Origin: Cohnella laeviribosi DSM 21336
GTDB lineage: Bacteria > Bacillota > Bacilli > Paenibacillales > Paenibacillaceae
Assembly (NCBI RefSeq): GCF_000378425.1
Contig: NZ_KB899813.1
Coordinates: 62,001 to 126,000 of the forward strand
Length of the DNA stretch: 64,000 nucleotides
Reading direction: 5' to 3'
The notes under the pieces were generated by a model. That model was given only the letters and a program-made list of their open reading frames with translations. It was not told the DNA's origin and ran no database searches. Each line of letters opens with the position of its first letter. Within the stretch, counting starts at the first letter, position 1. A program made the translations under genes and the position numbers. Positions 1-9,297 of this stretch are shown here, piece by piece.

Positions 1-2
1 GG

Positions 3-953
3 ACGCTGAACAAGGATGTCAACCTGCTGCTGGAAGGGAAAGAAACCGAACTGGACCGGACCGTCATTGAGGAAATTAGCGATCCGCTGATTCACCTGAT
101 CCGCAACGCCATAGACCACGGGCTGGAAGAAGCGGAGGTTAGAAGGAAACGGGGAAAACCGCTTAAAGGCACGATAAGGATTCGGGCTTCCCATCAAGAA
201 AATCACGTGGTGATGACGGTAGAGGATGACGGGGCGGGCATTGACGCGGAGAAAGTAAAGGAATCCGCCATCCGCAAACAATTGATCGCGGCGAAAGACG
301 CCGAGATGATGTCGGAGCAGGAATGGATTCAGCTTATTTTCCTTCCCGGTTTTTCAACGGCCCAAACGGTAAGCGACATATCGGGGCGCGGCGTCGGGAT
401 GGACATTGTCCGAAACCATATCGAAAAGTTGAACGGATTGATCGATGTCGAAACCCGTCTGGGCGAAGGAACGAAGTTCACGATCAAGTTGCCTTTGACT
501 TTAGCCATTTTGCGGGGACTGCTGATCAAGTTCCAGGAAACCACGTATGCTTTGCCCATGAACAGCGTGATCGAAATCGTCCGGATTTCGAAACAGGACA
601 TCCACACCGTGAAGGGACAAGCCGTTGTCAAAATCCGAGAAAAAATGATTCCGCTCATCGGTCTTCACGAATTGTTCCGAATGCCGAGCGTCAGAAGAAC
701 AACGCAAAATGTATTTATCGTGGTTCTCGGACTGGCGGAAAAGCGGCTCGGTCTGGTGGTCGATGAATTGATCGGCAGCCAGGAAATTGTCGTCAAATCC
801 ATCGGTTCCTATATCGGACAGATCGAAGGCGTCTCGGGGGCCACCATTCTGGGTGACGGGAGCGTAGCGCTGATCTTGGACGTCACCGGAATCTTCAAAT
901 TGGCAAACAGCCTGAAATCGTTCGACTCCGAAGTCATGGGCGATGCCGGCTAA
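3..953 (+). CDS. cheA: Chemotaxis histidine kinase CheA, C-terminal part (cut by window edge)
   Basis: This is the 3' part of the chemotaxis kinase that phosphorylates CheY/CheB in the receptor array. The frame is open from the first bases of the window, so the N-terminal HPt, P2 and dimerisation regions lie outside. Visible in order are the HATPase domain with the N-box (HLIRNAIDHGLEE), the G1 box (EDDGAGID), an F-box-like stretch (IFLPGFSTA) and the G2 box (GRGVGMDIV), then the CheW-like P5 domain to the stop (from about IKLPLTLAILRG). It is followed 38 bases later by cheW, so it heads a cheA-cheW-mcp-cheR-cheB operon. No defect is seen in the visible part. Confidence 0.95.
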   Translation, partial: TLNKDVNLLLEGKETELDRTVIEEISDPLIHLIRNAIDHGLEEAEVRRKRGKPLKGTIRIRASHQENHVVMTVEDDGAGIDAEKVKESAIRKQLIAAKDAEMMSEQEWIQLIFLPGFSTAQTVSDISGRGVGMDIVRNHIEKLNGLIDVETRLGEGTKFTIKLPLTLAILRGLLIKFQETTYALPMNSVIEIVRISKQDIHTVKGQAVVKIREKMIPLIGLHELFRMPSVRRTTQNVFIVVLGLAEKRLGLVVDELIGSQEIVVKSIGSYIGQIEGVSGATILGDGSVALILDVTGIFKLANSLKSFDSEVMGDAG

Positions 954-991
954 CCCGATCCATTTTGCACGGCGTAAGGGGGAATGAATCG

Positions 992-1477
992 TTGACATCG
1001 GACCAGCCGATCAGGCAGTTGGTTACCTTTCGAATCGAAACGGAAGAGCTCGGACTTCCCATTTCGGATGTTTATGAAATTATTTTTGTTCCTCAAGTCA
1101 CATCGATTGCGAAAGCGCCCAAATCCATCGTCGGCGTGATCAATCTTCGCGGGGAAATCATACCGGTCGTCGATCTGCGGATTCAATTTTGGAAAGAACC
1201 GATCAAGTCCAAAAAACAGCGCATCGTGATCACCCGCTCCCAAGGCCGAGTGATCGGGCTGTTGGTCGACGAAGTGAAAGAAGTGCTGCGAATCGAGGAA
1301 AACAGCCTGGAGCCGGTTCCCGACACGATCGCGACGGCGCAAACGGCTTATATGAGAGCCATCTGTAAAATGGACCACCGTCTCATTATCTTGCTTGATC
1401 TGGACCGCTTGTTAAGCAAGCTGGAAATGGATTTCATCATCAATGAAGTGCAAACGAGGGAGGCAAACATACGATGA
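992..1477 (+). CDS. cheW: Chemotaxis coupling protein CheW
   Basis: This single CheW domain of about 161 residues bridges the kinase CheA and receptor tips. It shows the typical pattern [22 protein letters not shown] near the start, then [16 protein letters not shown] and [14 protein letters not shown] chose the TTG at 992 because an AAGGGGG ribosome site lies about 9 bases upstream; an in-frame TTG at 965 would add nine residues without a better site. The stop overlaps the ATG of the receptor gene by four bases (ATGA), so the two are translationally coupled. Confidence 0.93.
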   Translation: MTSDQPIRQLVTFRIETEELGLPISDVYEIIFVPQVTSIAKAPKSIVGVINLRGEIIPVVDLRIQFWKEPIKSKKQRIVITRSQGRVIGLLVDEVKEVLRIEENSLEPVPDTIATAQTAYMRAICKMDHRLIILLDLDRLLSKLEMDFIINEVQTREANIR

Positions 1478-3552
1478 GCGCTTTGAAAAAAAACATGCTT
1501 CGAAATGCGATGAAGTTTGCAGGAGTTTCCCAATCCATTGAAGCGGCCATCACCGATTCCAAAAGCATGGAACAAAACTTGAAGGATCTTGCCGTCATTA
1601 CGGAACAGATTTCTCACGGGACCAGAGAGCAGTCGTCGGCCCTTGAATCCGCATCCGGCATTGTTGTGGAGATATCGAAATCCATTGAAGGGGTAAGCCA
1701 AAACTCGGATCGTCTGACGGCTTCCGCAAGTGAGATCGCGGAAGCCGTCCAGGAGATGGCCGCTTCCGTTCAGCAGGTTGCCGGCAACAGCCAAAACACG
1801 GCAGGCTCCGTGGAGCAGATTTCCGCTTTCATTGAAGAAATGGGACAATCGATCAAAGGCGTAGCCGACAATGCGGCGAGCATGACCGCCTCGGCGGAAG
1901 AAGCGTCGAGCGCCATCCAGGAGATGGTGGTTTCCATTCAGCAGGTTGCCGGCAACAGCGAAAGTACGGCAAGTTCCGTGGAGCAAATTTCCGCTTCCAT
2001 CGAAGAAATGGGGCATTCGATCAAGGGCGTAGCCGACAATGCGGAGAGTCTGACCGCCTCGGCGGAAGAAGCGTCGAGCGCCATCCAAGAGATGGTGGTT
2101 TCCATTCAGCAAGTGGCCGGAAATGCCGAAAGCACGGCCAGTTCCGTCGAACAGATCTCCGTGTCCATCGAGCAGATGGGCAAATCGATTCGCGGCATTG
2201 CCGTCAATGCGGACCAATTGCAGCAGATCGCCAGCGATACCTCGGCCTCGATTCAGCAAATCGCGGCTTCGATCGAACAGGTGGCCAAAAATACGCAAAA
2301 TGTGAACTCGCTTACGGACCAGGTTCTGGCGGACGCCAAGGACGGCCAAAAGGCGGTCGGCCAGTCCCTGGCGGGAATGAAAGAAATTGCGGATGTCGTC
2401 AAACAGGCATCCGACGTCATGACCAATCTGGGAAAAAGCTCGGAAGAAATCGGAAGCATTATTGAAGTCATCGACGACATTGCCGAGCAAACCAACCTTT
2501 TGGCGCTGAACGCCGCGATTGAAGCCGCAAGGGCGGGCGAACACGGCAAAGGGTTCGCCGTCGTGGCCGACGAAGTGAGAAAGCTCGCCGAAAGAAGCGC
2601 CAAAGCGACCAAAGAAATCGCCCAATTAATCAAAGGCATTCAAAGCGAAACCACCGATGCGATCAAAGCGATCGAGACCGGAATGGAAAAAGTCGAGCAA
2701 GGAAACAAACTGGCCGATGAAACCGGGGTTGCCATCGAGAAAATCGTCACCGGAGTCGAAAACATTACGAGTGAAATCAGGCAGATCACTTCCGCGACCG
2801 TTGAACAGGCGAAGGGAAGCGAACAGATCGTCAAAGCCGTCGGCACCTTGTCCAATCAAGCCGAGATGGTGACGCAGGCGACGAAGGAACAGGCGCTTGC
2901 CGTCGAGGAAGTCGTGAGGGGCGTCGTGAATGCCCGCGAACAGGTGCGCCAGATTACCGTTGCAACGGTCGAACAAGCGACACAAGGCGAAAATATCGTA
3001 AGAGCGGTCGAGAATGTAACGAAGCAAGCCGCTATGGTGACGCAGGCGACTAAGGAACAGGCGCTTGCCGTCGAGGAAGTCGTAAAGGGCGTCGTAAATG
3101 CCCGCGAACAGGTGCTTCAGATTACCCTTGCAACCGGTGAACAAGCGAAGCAAGGCGAAAATATCGTAAGAGCGGTCGAAAATGTAACGAAGCAGACCGC
3201 CATGGTGGCCCAGGCGACGAAGGAGCAGGCCGCCGGCGTCGAAGAAGTCGTCAAGGGAGTAGCCAATACCCGCGAGCAGGTGCGTCAGATTTCGGCAGCT
3301 ACGGAGGAGCAGGCCAAACACGGAAAAAATATTGCCAAAGCCATCGAAAATGTGGCCCAACAAGCAGCCGAAGTCACGGAAGCGGCCAAATGGCAAGTGA
3401 ATGAAGTGGACAAACTCGAAAAGGCGATATTCGATACGGAACGGGTTGTTCGGCAGAACATGCAAGACGTGGAAAGGATGGTTGTGGTTGCACGAGCGTT
3501 GGCAGACCGATCCGCGACAATTCAAAGTTCGATTCGAGTATTGCAAGTCTAA
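1474..3552 (+). CDS. Soluble methyl-accepting chemotaxis protein with long repeated coiled coil
   Basis: This 692-residue chemoreceptor has no membrane segment and no recognisable sensor domain, so it should be cytoplasmic. The conserved MCP hairpin is at about residues 325-385 ([40 protein letters not shown]). Both arms are made partly of near-identical repeats with an exact 168-bp (56-residue, eight-heptad) period. N-arm copies are phased at residues 100, 156 and 212 (QQVAGN). C-arm copies are at 470, 526 and 582 (TKEQA). The arms are about equal, roughly 320-335 residues on each side of the tip, much longer than in ordinary receptors. It is translationally coupled to cheW. The signal sensed is unknown; it could be internal or delivered by a partner. 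Confidence 0.93.
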   Translation: MSALKKNMLRNAMKFAGVSQSIEAAITDSKSMEQNLKDLAVITEQISHGTREQSSALESASGIVVEISKSIEGVSQNSDRLTASASEIAEAVQEMAASVQQVAGNSQNTAGSVEQISAFIEEMGQSIKGVADNAASMTASAEEASSAIQEMVVSIQQVAGNSESTASSVEQISASIEEMGHSIKGVADNAESLTASAEEASSAIQEMVVSIQQVAGNAESTASSVEQISVSIEQMGKSIRGIAVNADQLQQIASDTSASIQQIAASIEQVAKNTQNVNSLTDQVLADAKDGQKAVGQSLAGMKEIADVVKQASDVMTNLGKSSEEIGSIIEVIDDIAEQTNLLALNAAIEAARAGEHGKGFAVVADEVRKLAERSAKATKEIAQLIKGIQSETTDAIKAIETGMEKVEQGNKLADETGVAIEKIVTGVENITSEIRQITSATVEQAKGSEQIVKAVGTLSNQAEMVTQATKEQALAVEEVVRGVVNAREQVRQITVATVEQATQGENIVRAVENVTKQAAMVTQATKEQALAVEEVVKGVVNAREQVLQITLATGEQAKQGENIVRAVENVTKQTAMVAQATKEQAAGVEEVVKGVANTREQVRQISAATEEQAKHGKNIAKAIENVAQQAAEVTEAAKWQVNEVDKLEKAIFDTERVVRQNMQDVERMVVVARALADRSATIQSSIRVLQV

Positions 3553-3598
3553 CATCCTGCCGCCGGCAAGCGCCGGTTCCGATCCGGGCTTAAAAGAA

Positions 3599-4375
3599 TT
3601 GGGCCAAATGATTTACGATTACTGCGGACTCCATTACTTGGACAATCTTTCCTCGCTTGCGTCCAAAGTGCTGAAGCGGCTATCCGTGCTGGATATGACA
3701 TACCGGGAGTACAACGAATTTTTAAAACGCAATCCGCAGGAATGGGATCATCTTGTCGAACTTGTAACCAACAACGAGACCTATTTTTTTCGGGAAGAGA
3801 ATCAGCTTAACGAATTATGCCATGCGGTTCTTCCCCAGTTTCGGAACCAGCCGTGCATCCGGATCTGGAGCGCCGCTTGCTCCACGGGCGAAGAACCGTA
3901 CAGCCTGGCGATGACCATTGCGGAATCAGGGGTTGTGCCGTTGGAATCCGTACATATCCTGGCCACCGACATCAATAAAAAAGTTCTGCAAATCGCAAGC
4001 CGCGGGTGGTACCACGAACATTCCTTATGCTTCCGCAGGACGCCGAAGGAGATGCTGGACAAGTACTTTTTCCGGCAAGATGAAGGCTTTCAAATCAAGC
4101 GTTTCATCAAAGACAGGATCGAATTCCGGAATTTGAATCTGTTGAATAATGAGGATGTGGCGGAGGTCGGAAAAGTCGATATCATTTTTTGCCGAAATGT
4201 GCTGATTTATTTCGACGCCGCTGCAACCCGCCGGGTTATCGCGAAATTTTACAATCGTCTGAACGCCGGCGGATTTTTATTTCTGGGACATGCCGAAACG
4301 CTAACGGGAATGAACACGCATTTCGAAACCATAAACGCCCGCACGACATTTTATTACCGCAAAGGAGGACGTTGA
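3599..4375 (+). CDS. cheR: Chemotaxis protein methyltransferase CheR
   Basis: CheR uses S-adenosylmethionine to methylate glutamates of chemoreceptors. The N-terminal helical part (YCGLHYLDNLSSLASKVLKRL) is followed by the NNETYFFRE motif, then the SAM-binding fold with IWSAACSTGEEPYSLAM, ILATDINKKVL and the DIIFCRNVLIYFD motif, and a C-terminal FLGHAET. At about 258 residues it is near the size of Bacillus CheR. The start is uncertain: the frame stays open upstream into the mcp gene as far as 3401, no strong ribosome site is visible, and TTG 3599 or ATG 3608 give the natural family length. Confidence 0.9.
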   Translation: MGQMIYDYCGLHYLDNLSSLASKVLKRLSVLDMTYREYNEFLKRNPQEWDHLVELVTNNETYFFREENQLNELCHAVLPQFRNQPCIRIWSAACSTGEEPYSLAMTIAESGVVPLESVHILATDINKKVLQIASRGWYHEHSLCFRRTPKEMLDKYFFRQDEGFQIKRFIKDRIEFRNLNLLNNEDVAEVGKVDIIFCRNVLIYFDAAATRRVIAKFYNRLNAGGFLFLGHAETLTGMNTHFETINARTTFYYRKGGR

Positions 4376-4433
4376 GCGTTCGCCATTAGACGAAGACGGC
4401 TTTCTGAACGTTGCAAGAAGGAGGCAAAGCCAA

Positions 4434-5471
4434 TTGAGCCGGTACGGTGTACTGATCGTCGATGATTCTGCATTCATGAGAAGGGCTGTCAGCCTCTTGT
4501 TTGAGAAGGACCCGGATTTTTTTATCGTGGGGATGGCCCGCACCGGCGCGGAGGCCATTGAAAAGATCAAGCGTTTCAAGCCGGATGTCGTGACGATGGA
4601 TGTAGAAATGCCGGAGATGGACGGAATTGCCGCCTTGGAACACATCATGAAGGATCATCCGGTACCCGTCGTCATGCTGAGCACGGTAACAAGCGAAGGA
4701 GCGGAAGCTACCCTAACGGCCTTGCAATTGGGGGCCGTCGATTTCTTTCCCAAAAGCTCCTTGATCAAGGATCCTGCGGAACCGAAAACCATCGGCGATT
4801 TCCTAATGAGGGTGAAGTCCGCCGCCCAAGCAAGATTACCCTTAAGGAACAAGGCTGCGTCTGCGAGCGAAACGGCGGAAGCCAAAACGAAATCAAGCCC
4901 GGCTTCCGTCGATCTGCTCATTATCGGATGCTCCACAGGCGGCCCTTCCGCCATACAATCCATTCTTCCCCGATTTACGCCGGACTTTCCGGCCGGCATT
5001 GTCGTTGTGCAGCATATGCCGCCCGGCTTTACCAAGCCTTTGGCCGACCGTTTCGATACCCTTTGCCAACTGAAAGTGAAAGAAGCGGAAGAGGGCGATA
5101 TCGTGATGCCGGGGATCATTTATATTGCGCCGGCGGGGTATCAAACGTTATTCCGGAAAACAAGCGACGGAAAGACCAGACTAAACATCGTGGCGGACGA
5201 AAGCAAATGGTACAAGCCATCCGTTGATGTGACGATTCATTCCGCATCTTCGATTTACCGCGACCGATTATTGGCCGTTATTCTGACGGGAATGGGGACG
5301 GACGGGGTCTTGGGCTGCCAAGAAGTCAAGCGGCATCGCGGACATGTGATCGTCGAAGCCGAAGAATCGTGCATCGTATACGGCATGCCTAAAGCGGTCT
5401 ATGAGGCGGGATATGCCGATCGGCAAGTCGCTTTGCCCCATATCTATCGGGAGATCCTATCCTACGTATGA
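4434..5471 (+). CDS. cheB: Protein-glutamate methylesterase/deamidase CheB
   Basis: CheB removes methyl groups from receptors when its receiver domain is phosphorylated by CheA. Residues about 1-125 form the receiver (LIVDDSAFMRR; phospho-acceptor in DVVTMDVEMPEMDG). After a variable linker, residues about 160-345 form the esterase with the catalytic serine in IIGCSTGGPSA, histidine in VVQHMPPGFT and aspartate in ILTGMGTDG. The start is TTG 4434, set by AAGGAGG ten bases upstream. It ends the chemosensory operon and is followed at once by a strong terminator. CheR and CheB in the same operon suggest adaptation dedicated to the local receptor. Confidence 0.95.
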   Translation: MSRYGVLIVDDSAFMRRAVSLLFEKDPDFFIVGMARTGAEAIEKIKRFKPDVVTMDVEMPEMDGIAALEHIMKDHPVPVVMLSTVTSEGAEATLTALQLGAVDFFPKSSLIKDPAEPKTIGDFLMRVKSAAQARLPLRNKAASASETAEAKTKSSPASVDLLIIGCSTGGPSAIQSILPRFTPDFPAGIVVVQHMPPGFTKPLADRFDTLCQLKVKEAEEGDIVMPGIIYIAPAGYQTLFRKTSDGKTRLNIVADESKWYKPSVDVTIHSASSIYRDRLLAVILTGMGTDGVLGCQEVKRHRGHVIVEAEESCIVYGMPKAVYEAGYADRQVALPHIYREILSYV

Positions 5472-5473
5472 AG

Positions 5474-5505
5474 ATCAGCCGGGAACATCCGGCTGATTTT
5501 TTTTG
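5474..5505 (+). terminator. Intrinsic terminator after cheB
   Basis: A perfect 9-bp stem (ATCAGCCGG / CCGGCTGAT) with a six-base loop is followed by eight T. It closes the chemosensory operon. Confidence 0.93.
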
Positions 5506-5616
5506 TTTTCGCTGCGTCGGCTTCCAGGATTCCCGTTCAAATTCAGTTCATATTTCCCCGTTATTTTAGGTTCCGTGGCTCGAACATACCAAGATAACGG
5601 GACGGAGGGCAAACGT

Positions 5617-6567
5617 ATGGATTCGATCATTCGGGTCAATGATTTGGTCAAACGGTACAAAAAATCGGAACGGCCGGCCGTTGACGGCATCAGCTTCGAT
5701 GTAAAGGAAGGGGAGTTCTTCGCTTTCCTCGGACCCAACGGAGCGGGGAAAACGACAACGATCTCCATCTTGACGACAACGCTGGCGATGACGGGCGGAT
5801 CGGTCGAGATCGCCGGTTACGATTTGGAGAAGGAGGCCAAGCAGGTCCGCCGCCAGGTGGGCATCATTTTCCAAAACCCGAGCCTGGACCTGGAACTTAC
5901 GGCCGAAGAGAATATCCGGCTTCATGTCAGCATTTACGGGCTGTACGGCTATCGCCCGTTCTACCGGATGATGCCGGCGGCTTACAAACGAAGAATCGAA
6001 GAACTGGCGGAGATCGTCGGCATTCACGACAATCTGTTCAAGCGGGTCAAGACCTTCTCCGGCGGCATGAAGCGCAAGCTCGAAATTATCCGCAGCCTGA
6101 TGCACAAGCCCAAGATTCTGTTTCTGGACGAACCGACGCAAGGGCTGGACGCTTCGGCGCGGCGCTCACTGTGGGATTATCTGCAAAAGGTTCGAAAGGA
6201 AGAGAACATTACCATTTTCCTTACGACGCACTATCTGGACGAAGCGGAGGGCGCGGATCGGGTATGCATGATTCATCGCGGCAAAGTCGCCCTGCTCGGC
6301 ACGCCGGAAGAGATTAAAACCCGCCTGCTCGGCGAGAAATTCATGCTGCTCGACGCCGAAGACCGTCAAGGGCTGAAAGCGGAACTTTCCGCGCTTCAGG
6401 TCCCGTATACGGAAACCGACGAACATCTGAAAGTCATCTACCGGGAACGGACGCCGCAGAGACTGCTGTCCGGGCTGACGGTTCCGCTGAAGAAGCTGGA
6501 CGTCCATCAGCCGACGCTGGAAGAAGCGTATTTGAACCTGGTGGAAAAAGGGGAGGACGCAAGATGA
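5617..6567 (+). CDS. ABC-2 type exporter, ATP-binding protein (DrrA-like)
   Basis: This 316-residue ATPase drives an ABC-2 exporter with the next gene. Visible are Walker A (GPNGAGKTT), the Q-loop (GIIFQNPSLD), the signature (FSGGMKRKLE), Walker B (ILFLDEPTQGLD) and the switch histidine (TTHYLDEAE). The C-terminal extension after about residue 230 is typical of drug or lipid exporters of the DrrA/NatA type. ATG 5617 was chosen for the GGAGGG site eight bases upstream; the longer frame lacks one and would run back into the cheB terminator. The stop overlaps the permease ATG. The linked two-component system suggests an inducible detoxification or antibiotic-resistance exporter; the substrate cannot be told. 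Confidence 0.92.
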   Translation: MDSIIRVNDLVKRYKKSERPAVDGISFDVKEGEFFAFLGPNGAGKTTTISILTTTLAMTGGSVEIAGYDLEKEAKQVRRQVGIIFQNPSLDLELTAEENIRLHVSIYGLYGYRPFYRMMPAAYKRRIEELAEIVGIHDNLFKRVKTFSGGMKRKLEIIRSLMHKPKILFLDEPTQGLDASARRSLWDYLQKVRKEENITIFLTTHYLDEAEGADRVCMIHRGKVALLGTPEEIKTRLLGEKFMLLDAEDRQGLKAELSALQVPYTETDEHLKVIYRERTPQRLLSGLTVPLKKLDVHQPTLEEAYLNLVEKGEDAR

Positions 6568-7358
6568 ATTCGGTTGCGGCAAAAGAAATCAATGCGGTAT
6601 TGGCCATTACGGCCAGAGAAATTACGAAAGCGGTCAAAAGTCCGGTTCTTCTCATCGTGAGCATTATTTTTCCGGTGATCTTTATCGGGCTCATGGGCGG
6701 TAGCCTGTCGCAAAACATGGCGGGCAATCTTGGCTTCAACTATTTGCAGTTCGTCATGATCGGCATGATCGTCAACAACATGTTTACGGGCACGGTTGCG
6801 GGAATGAGCGCGTTAATCGAAGAGAGGGACAAAAATCTGACGCAGGAGCTGTACGTGTCCCCGATTTCGCGATATTCGATTATACTGGGCAAAATGATCG
6901 GCTCCAGCTTTACCAGCCTCGTCGGTCTTCTGGGCATCTTGCTCGTGTCGCTTGCGATGCGGATTCCGCTCGGAGGCATGCATATCGTCTGGCTGTTTCT
7001 GACGACCCCGCTCTACTGTCTGGTTGGCGCCTCGCTCGGCATTTTCTTTATCGGCTTCGTTCAGGACAGCAAAGCGGCGGATGTGGGCTCCATGCTGATC
7101 GTCATGCCCCAAATGTTTCTGTCGGGCGCGATCATTCCGATCTTCCACTCGACCGGCATTCTCGGGTTTCTGGCCCATCTCATGCCGATGACCTACGCCA
7201 TCGATCTGGCCCGGGCGGTTTTCTATAAGGGCACTCCGGTCTACAATCAGGTCGTCTTATACAATCCTTGGCTGGATCTGCTGGTCATGGCGGGATTTTT
7301 CCTTGTATTCTCTATTATAGGGACCATCATGTTTACGCGGTCGGAACGGAACAGGTAA
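6564..7358 (+). CDS. ABC-2 type exporter, permease
   Basis: A 264-residue integral membrane protein with about six hydrophobic segments, starting with VLLIVSIIFPVIFIGLMGG and ending with LVMAGFFLVFSIIGTIMF. The ABC-2 hallmark is near the centre (MFTGTVAGMSALIEERDKNL, then LYVSPISR). It would form a dimer in the cytoplasmic membrane with the ATPase encoded just upstream, to which it is coupled by an ATGA overlap. The response regulator follows nine bases after its stop. Family membership is clear and the cargo is unknown. Confidence 0.92.
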   Translation: MNSVAAKEINAVLAITAREITKAVKSPVLLIVSIIFPVIFIGLMGGSLSQNMAGNLGFNYLQFVMIGMIVNNMFTGTVAGMSALIEERDKNLTQELYVSPISRYSIILGKMIGSSFTSLVGLLGILLVSLAMRIPLGGMHIVWLFLTTPLYCLVGASLGIFFIGFVQDSKAADVGSMLIVMPQMFLSGAIIPIFHSTGILGFLAHLMPMTYAIDLARAVFYKGTPVYNQVVLYNPWLDLLVMAGFFLVFSIIGTIMFTRSERNR

Positions 7359-7367
7359 AGAGGGTGC

Positions 7368-8048
7368 GTGGGATTGACGCAAATCTTGATCGTCGACGAC
7401 GATCCGCATATTCGCGAGCTGATGGAGCATCTGCTGAAGCAGGAAGGCTACCAGGTTTGCGCCGCGGAGAACGGCCTGCAGGCGCTCGAAGCGCTGCGCA
7501 GCGTCAAAGCGGATCTTGTGATTCTGGATATTATGATGCCGGGCATGGACGGCTGGGAGCTGTGCAAGGAACTTCGCGAGCAATACGATATCCCGCTGCT
7601 CATGCTGACGGCCAAAGGCGAGACTGCCCAGAAGGTCAAGGGATTCGAGCTCGGCACGGACGATTATATGGTCAAGCCGTTCGATCCGCCGGAGCTGCTC
7701 GCCCGGGTCAAGGCGCTGCTCAAGCGATACCGGATCGCCGCTTCGCAGCAGGTGCACGTGGGGGAGCTTTTTCTGGACCGCAAAACCTATGAATGCCGGG
7801 TTGGCCGGGAATCGCTGACGCTGCCGCTCAAAGAGTTCGAACTGCTGTTCATGCTGGCCAGCTATCCGGGCAGGACGCTTCTGCGCGATCAGATCATCGA
7901 ACAAATCTGGGGCTACGATTACGAGGGGGACGAGCGGACGGTGGACGTGCATATCAAAAGACTGAGGGAACGGTTCCCGGAAGATCGGCATGCCTTCCGC
8001 ATCCGCACCATTCGCGGATTGGGCTACCGGCTTGAGGTGACGGAATGA
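7368..8048 (+). CDS. OmpR/PhoB-family response regulator
   Basis: A 226-residue DNA-binding regulator. Residues about 1-115 are a receiver domain with the acidic pocket (LIVDDDPHIREL), phospho-acceptor aspartate (LVILDIMMPGMDG) and conserved lysine (DDYMVKPFDPPELLARV). Residues about 130-226 are a winged helix ending in DERTVDVHIKRLRERFPED and TIRGLGYRLE. It starts at GTG 7368, with a TTG two codons later as alternative. It lies between the exporter and its partner kinase, overlapping the latter by four bases, and probably controls the exporter in response to its cargo. Confidence 0.95.
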   Translation: MGLTQILIVDDDPHIRELMEHLLKQEGYQVCAAENGLQALEALRSVKADLVILDIMMPGMDGWELCKELREQYDIPLLMLTAKGETAQKVKGFELGTDDYMVKPFDPPELLARVKALLKRYRIAASQQVHVGELFLDRKTYECRVGRESLTLPLKEFELLFMLASYPGRTLLRDQIIEQIWGYDYEGDERTVDVHIKRLRERFPEDRHAFRIRTIRGLGYRLEVTE

Positions 8049-9175
8049 GCGAGGAGAGCAAGCGGTCTTTCGGCCGGAACCGAAAGCCGGGCAATCCCAA
8101 GCCTGCCGGCGGCAGGCTCCCGGCGGACAGGTTCGCGGCGCTCAGAGTCGTTCTGTCCATACTGCTGGTCCTCATCGTGCTCTTTCTTTGCTGGTGCGTC
8201 GCCTTCTGGGCGGCGGAAGCCGTCTATCGCCGATTCGGCTGGCAGCCCGGCCTGCTGGCCCGGCAGCTCATCGTTTCCGTGGCGGGGTTTCTGCTGTTCG
8301 GCACCGGGATGTCCATCGTATCGAGATTGGTGCAAAGAAAGCAGATGGATTATTTTCAAATTCTGATCGACGCCTTCAGGCGCATTTCCAGCGGGGATTT
8401 TCACATTCGGCTCAATCCGCCCGGAAGAATCGGGCATCCCTTCAACCAGCTTGTCCGGAGCATCAACGAAATGGCCGAAAATTTGAAGAACATGGAAGAA
8501 ATGCGCCAGGAGTTCATCTCGAACGTATCCCACGAGATTCAGTCGCCGCTGACTTCGATCGGCGGATTCGCCAAAGTGCTGAAAAATGACGCGATCAGCC
8601 GGGAGCAGGCGCTCCATTATCTGGACATTATCGAACGGGAGAGCGAGCGGCTGTCCAAACTGAGCGACAACATGCTGCGGCTGGCTTCGCTCGATTCGGA
8701 CCGCCACCCTTTCCGCCCCGAAGCCTTCCGCCTCGACAAGCAGATCCGATTGCTCATTCTGGCTTGCGAGCCGCAATGGACGGAGAAGGAGCTCGAGTTG
8801 AACGCGGACCTTGAGCCGGTCGTCATCGAAGCCGATCAGGATCTGCTCAGCCAGGTTTGGGTCAACCTGCTCCATAACGCGATCAAGTTTACGCCGGCCG
8901 GAGGATCGATCGATGTCGGCATTCGCAGGGAGGGCGACGCCGTCGAGGTCACTGTGTCCGATACCGGCATCGGGATTACGGAGGAAGACAAGCTTCATAT
9001 GTTCGAACGCTTCTACAAAGCGGACAAATCGCGGACGGCGGCCGCCGGCGGCAGCGGGCTGGGGCTTACGATCGCCAGCAAAATCGTCGGCATGCACCGG
9101 GGAAGCATCGAGGCGTCGGGCAAGCCGGGAGAAGGCACGGTCATGCGCGTGAAATTGCCGCTTAAGCAAGCGTAG
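8045..9175 (+). CDS. Membrane sensor histidine kinase
   Basis: A 376-residue kinase partnered with the preceding regulator. Two membrane segments (about residues 36-62 and 72-98) are separated by only about ten residues, so there is almost no extracytoplasmic sensor. A HAMP-like linker follows, then the H-box (SNVSHEIQSPLTS; phospho-histidine about residue 163), N-box (LLHNAIKFTP), G1 (VSDTGIGI) and G2 (GGSGLGLTIASK). This intramembrane-sensing layout, next to an ABC-2 exporter, resembles the BceS-like and LiaS-like cell-envelope stress sensors, which is an inference. It overlaps the regulator by ATGA and is the last gene of the set. Confidence 0.93.
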   Translation: MSEESKRSFGRNRKPGNPKPAGGRLPADRFAALRVVLSILLVLIVLFLCWCVAFWAAEAVYRRFGWQPGLLARQLIVSVAGFLLFGTGMSIVSRLVQRKQMDYFQILIDAFRRISSGDFHIRLNPPGRIGHPFNQLVRSINEMAENLKNMEEMRQEFISNVSHEIQSPLTSIGGFAKVLKNDAISREQALHYLDIIERESERLSKLSDNMLRLASLDSDRHPFRPEAFRLDKQIRLLILACEPQWTEKELELNADLEPVVIEADQDLLSQVWVNLLHNAIKFTPAGGSIDVGIRREGDAVEVTVSDTGIGITEEDKLHMFERFYKADKSRTAAAGGSGLGLTIASKIVGMHRGSIEASGKPGEGTVMRVKLPLKQA

Positions 9176-9233
9176 AAGCGGGAACGCGCCGCTTGACGCC
9201 GTCACCGCTTTTGGCGAAGGCGCCCGGTTCGGC

Positions 9234-9271
9234 CCTATGGGAATCAGCCTGTCAGAAGGCTGTCCCATAGG
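9234..9271. terminator. Hairpin between convergent genes
   Basis: CCTATGGGA-at-CAGCCT pairs with AGGCTG-TCCCATAGG around a six-base loop, between the kinase gene ending at 9175 and the minus-strand gene ending at 9298. No T-run follows on either strand, so it may be a weak bidirectional terminator or only an mRNA 3' structure. Confidence 0.45.
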
Positions 9272-9297
9272 CATTGCGGTCGCAACGGACGGCCGGT

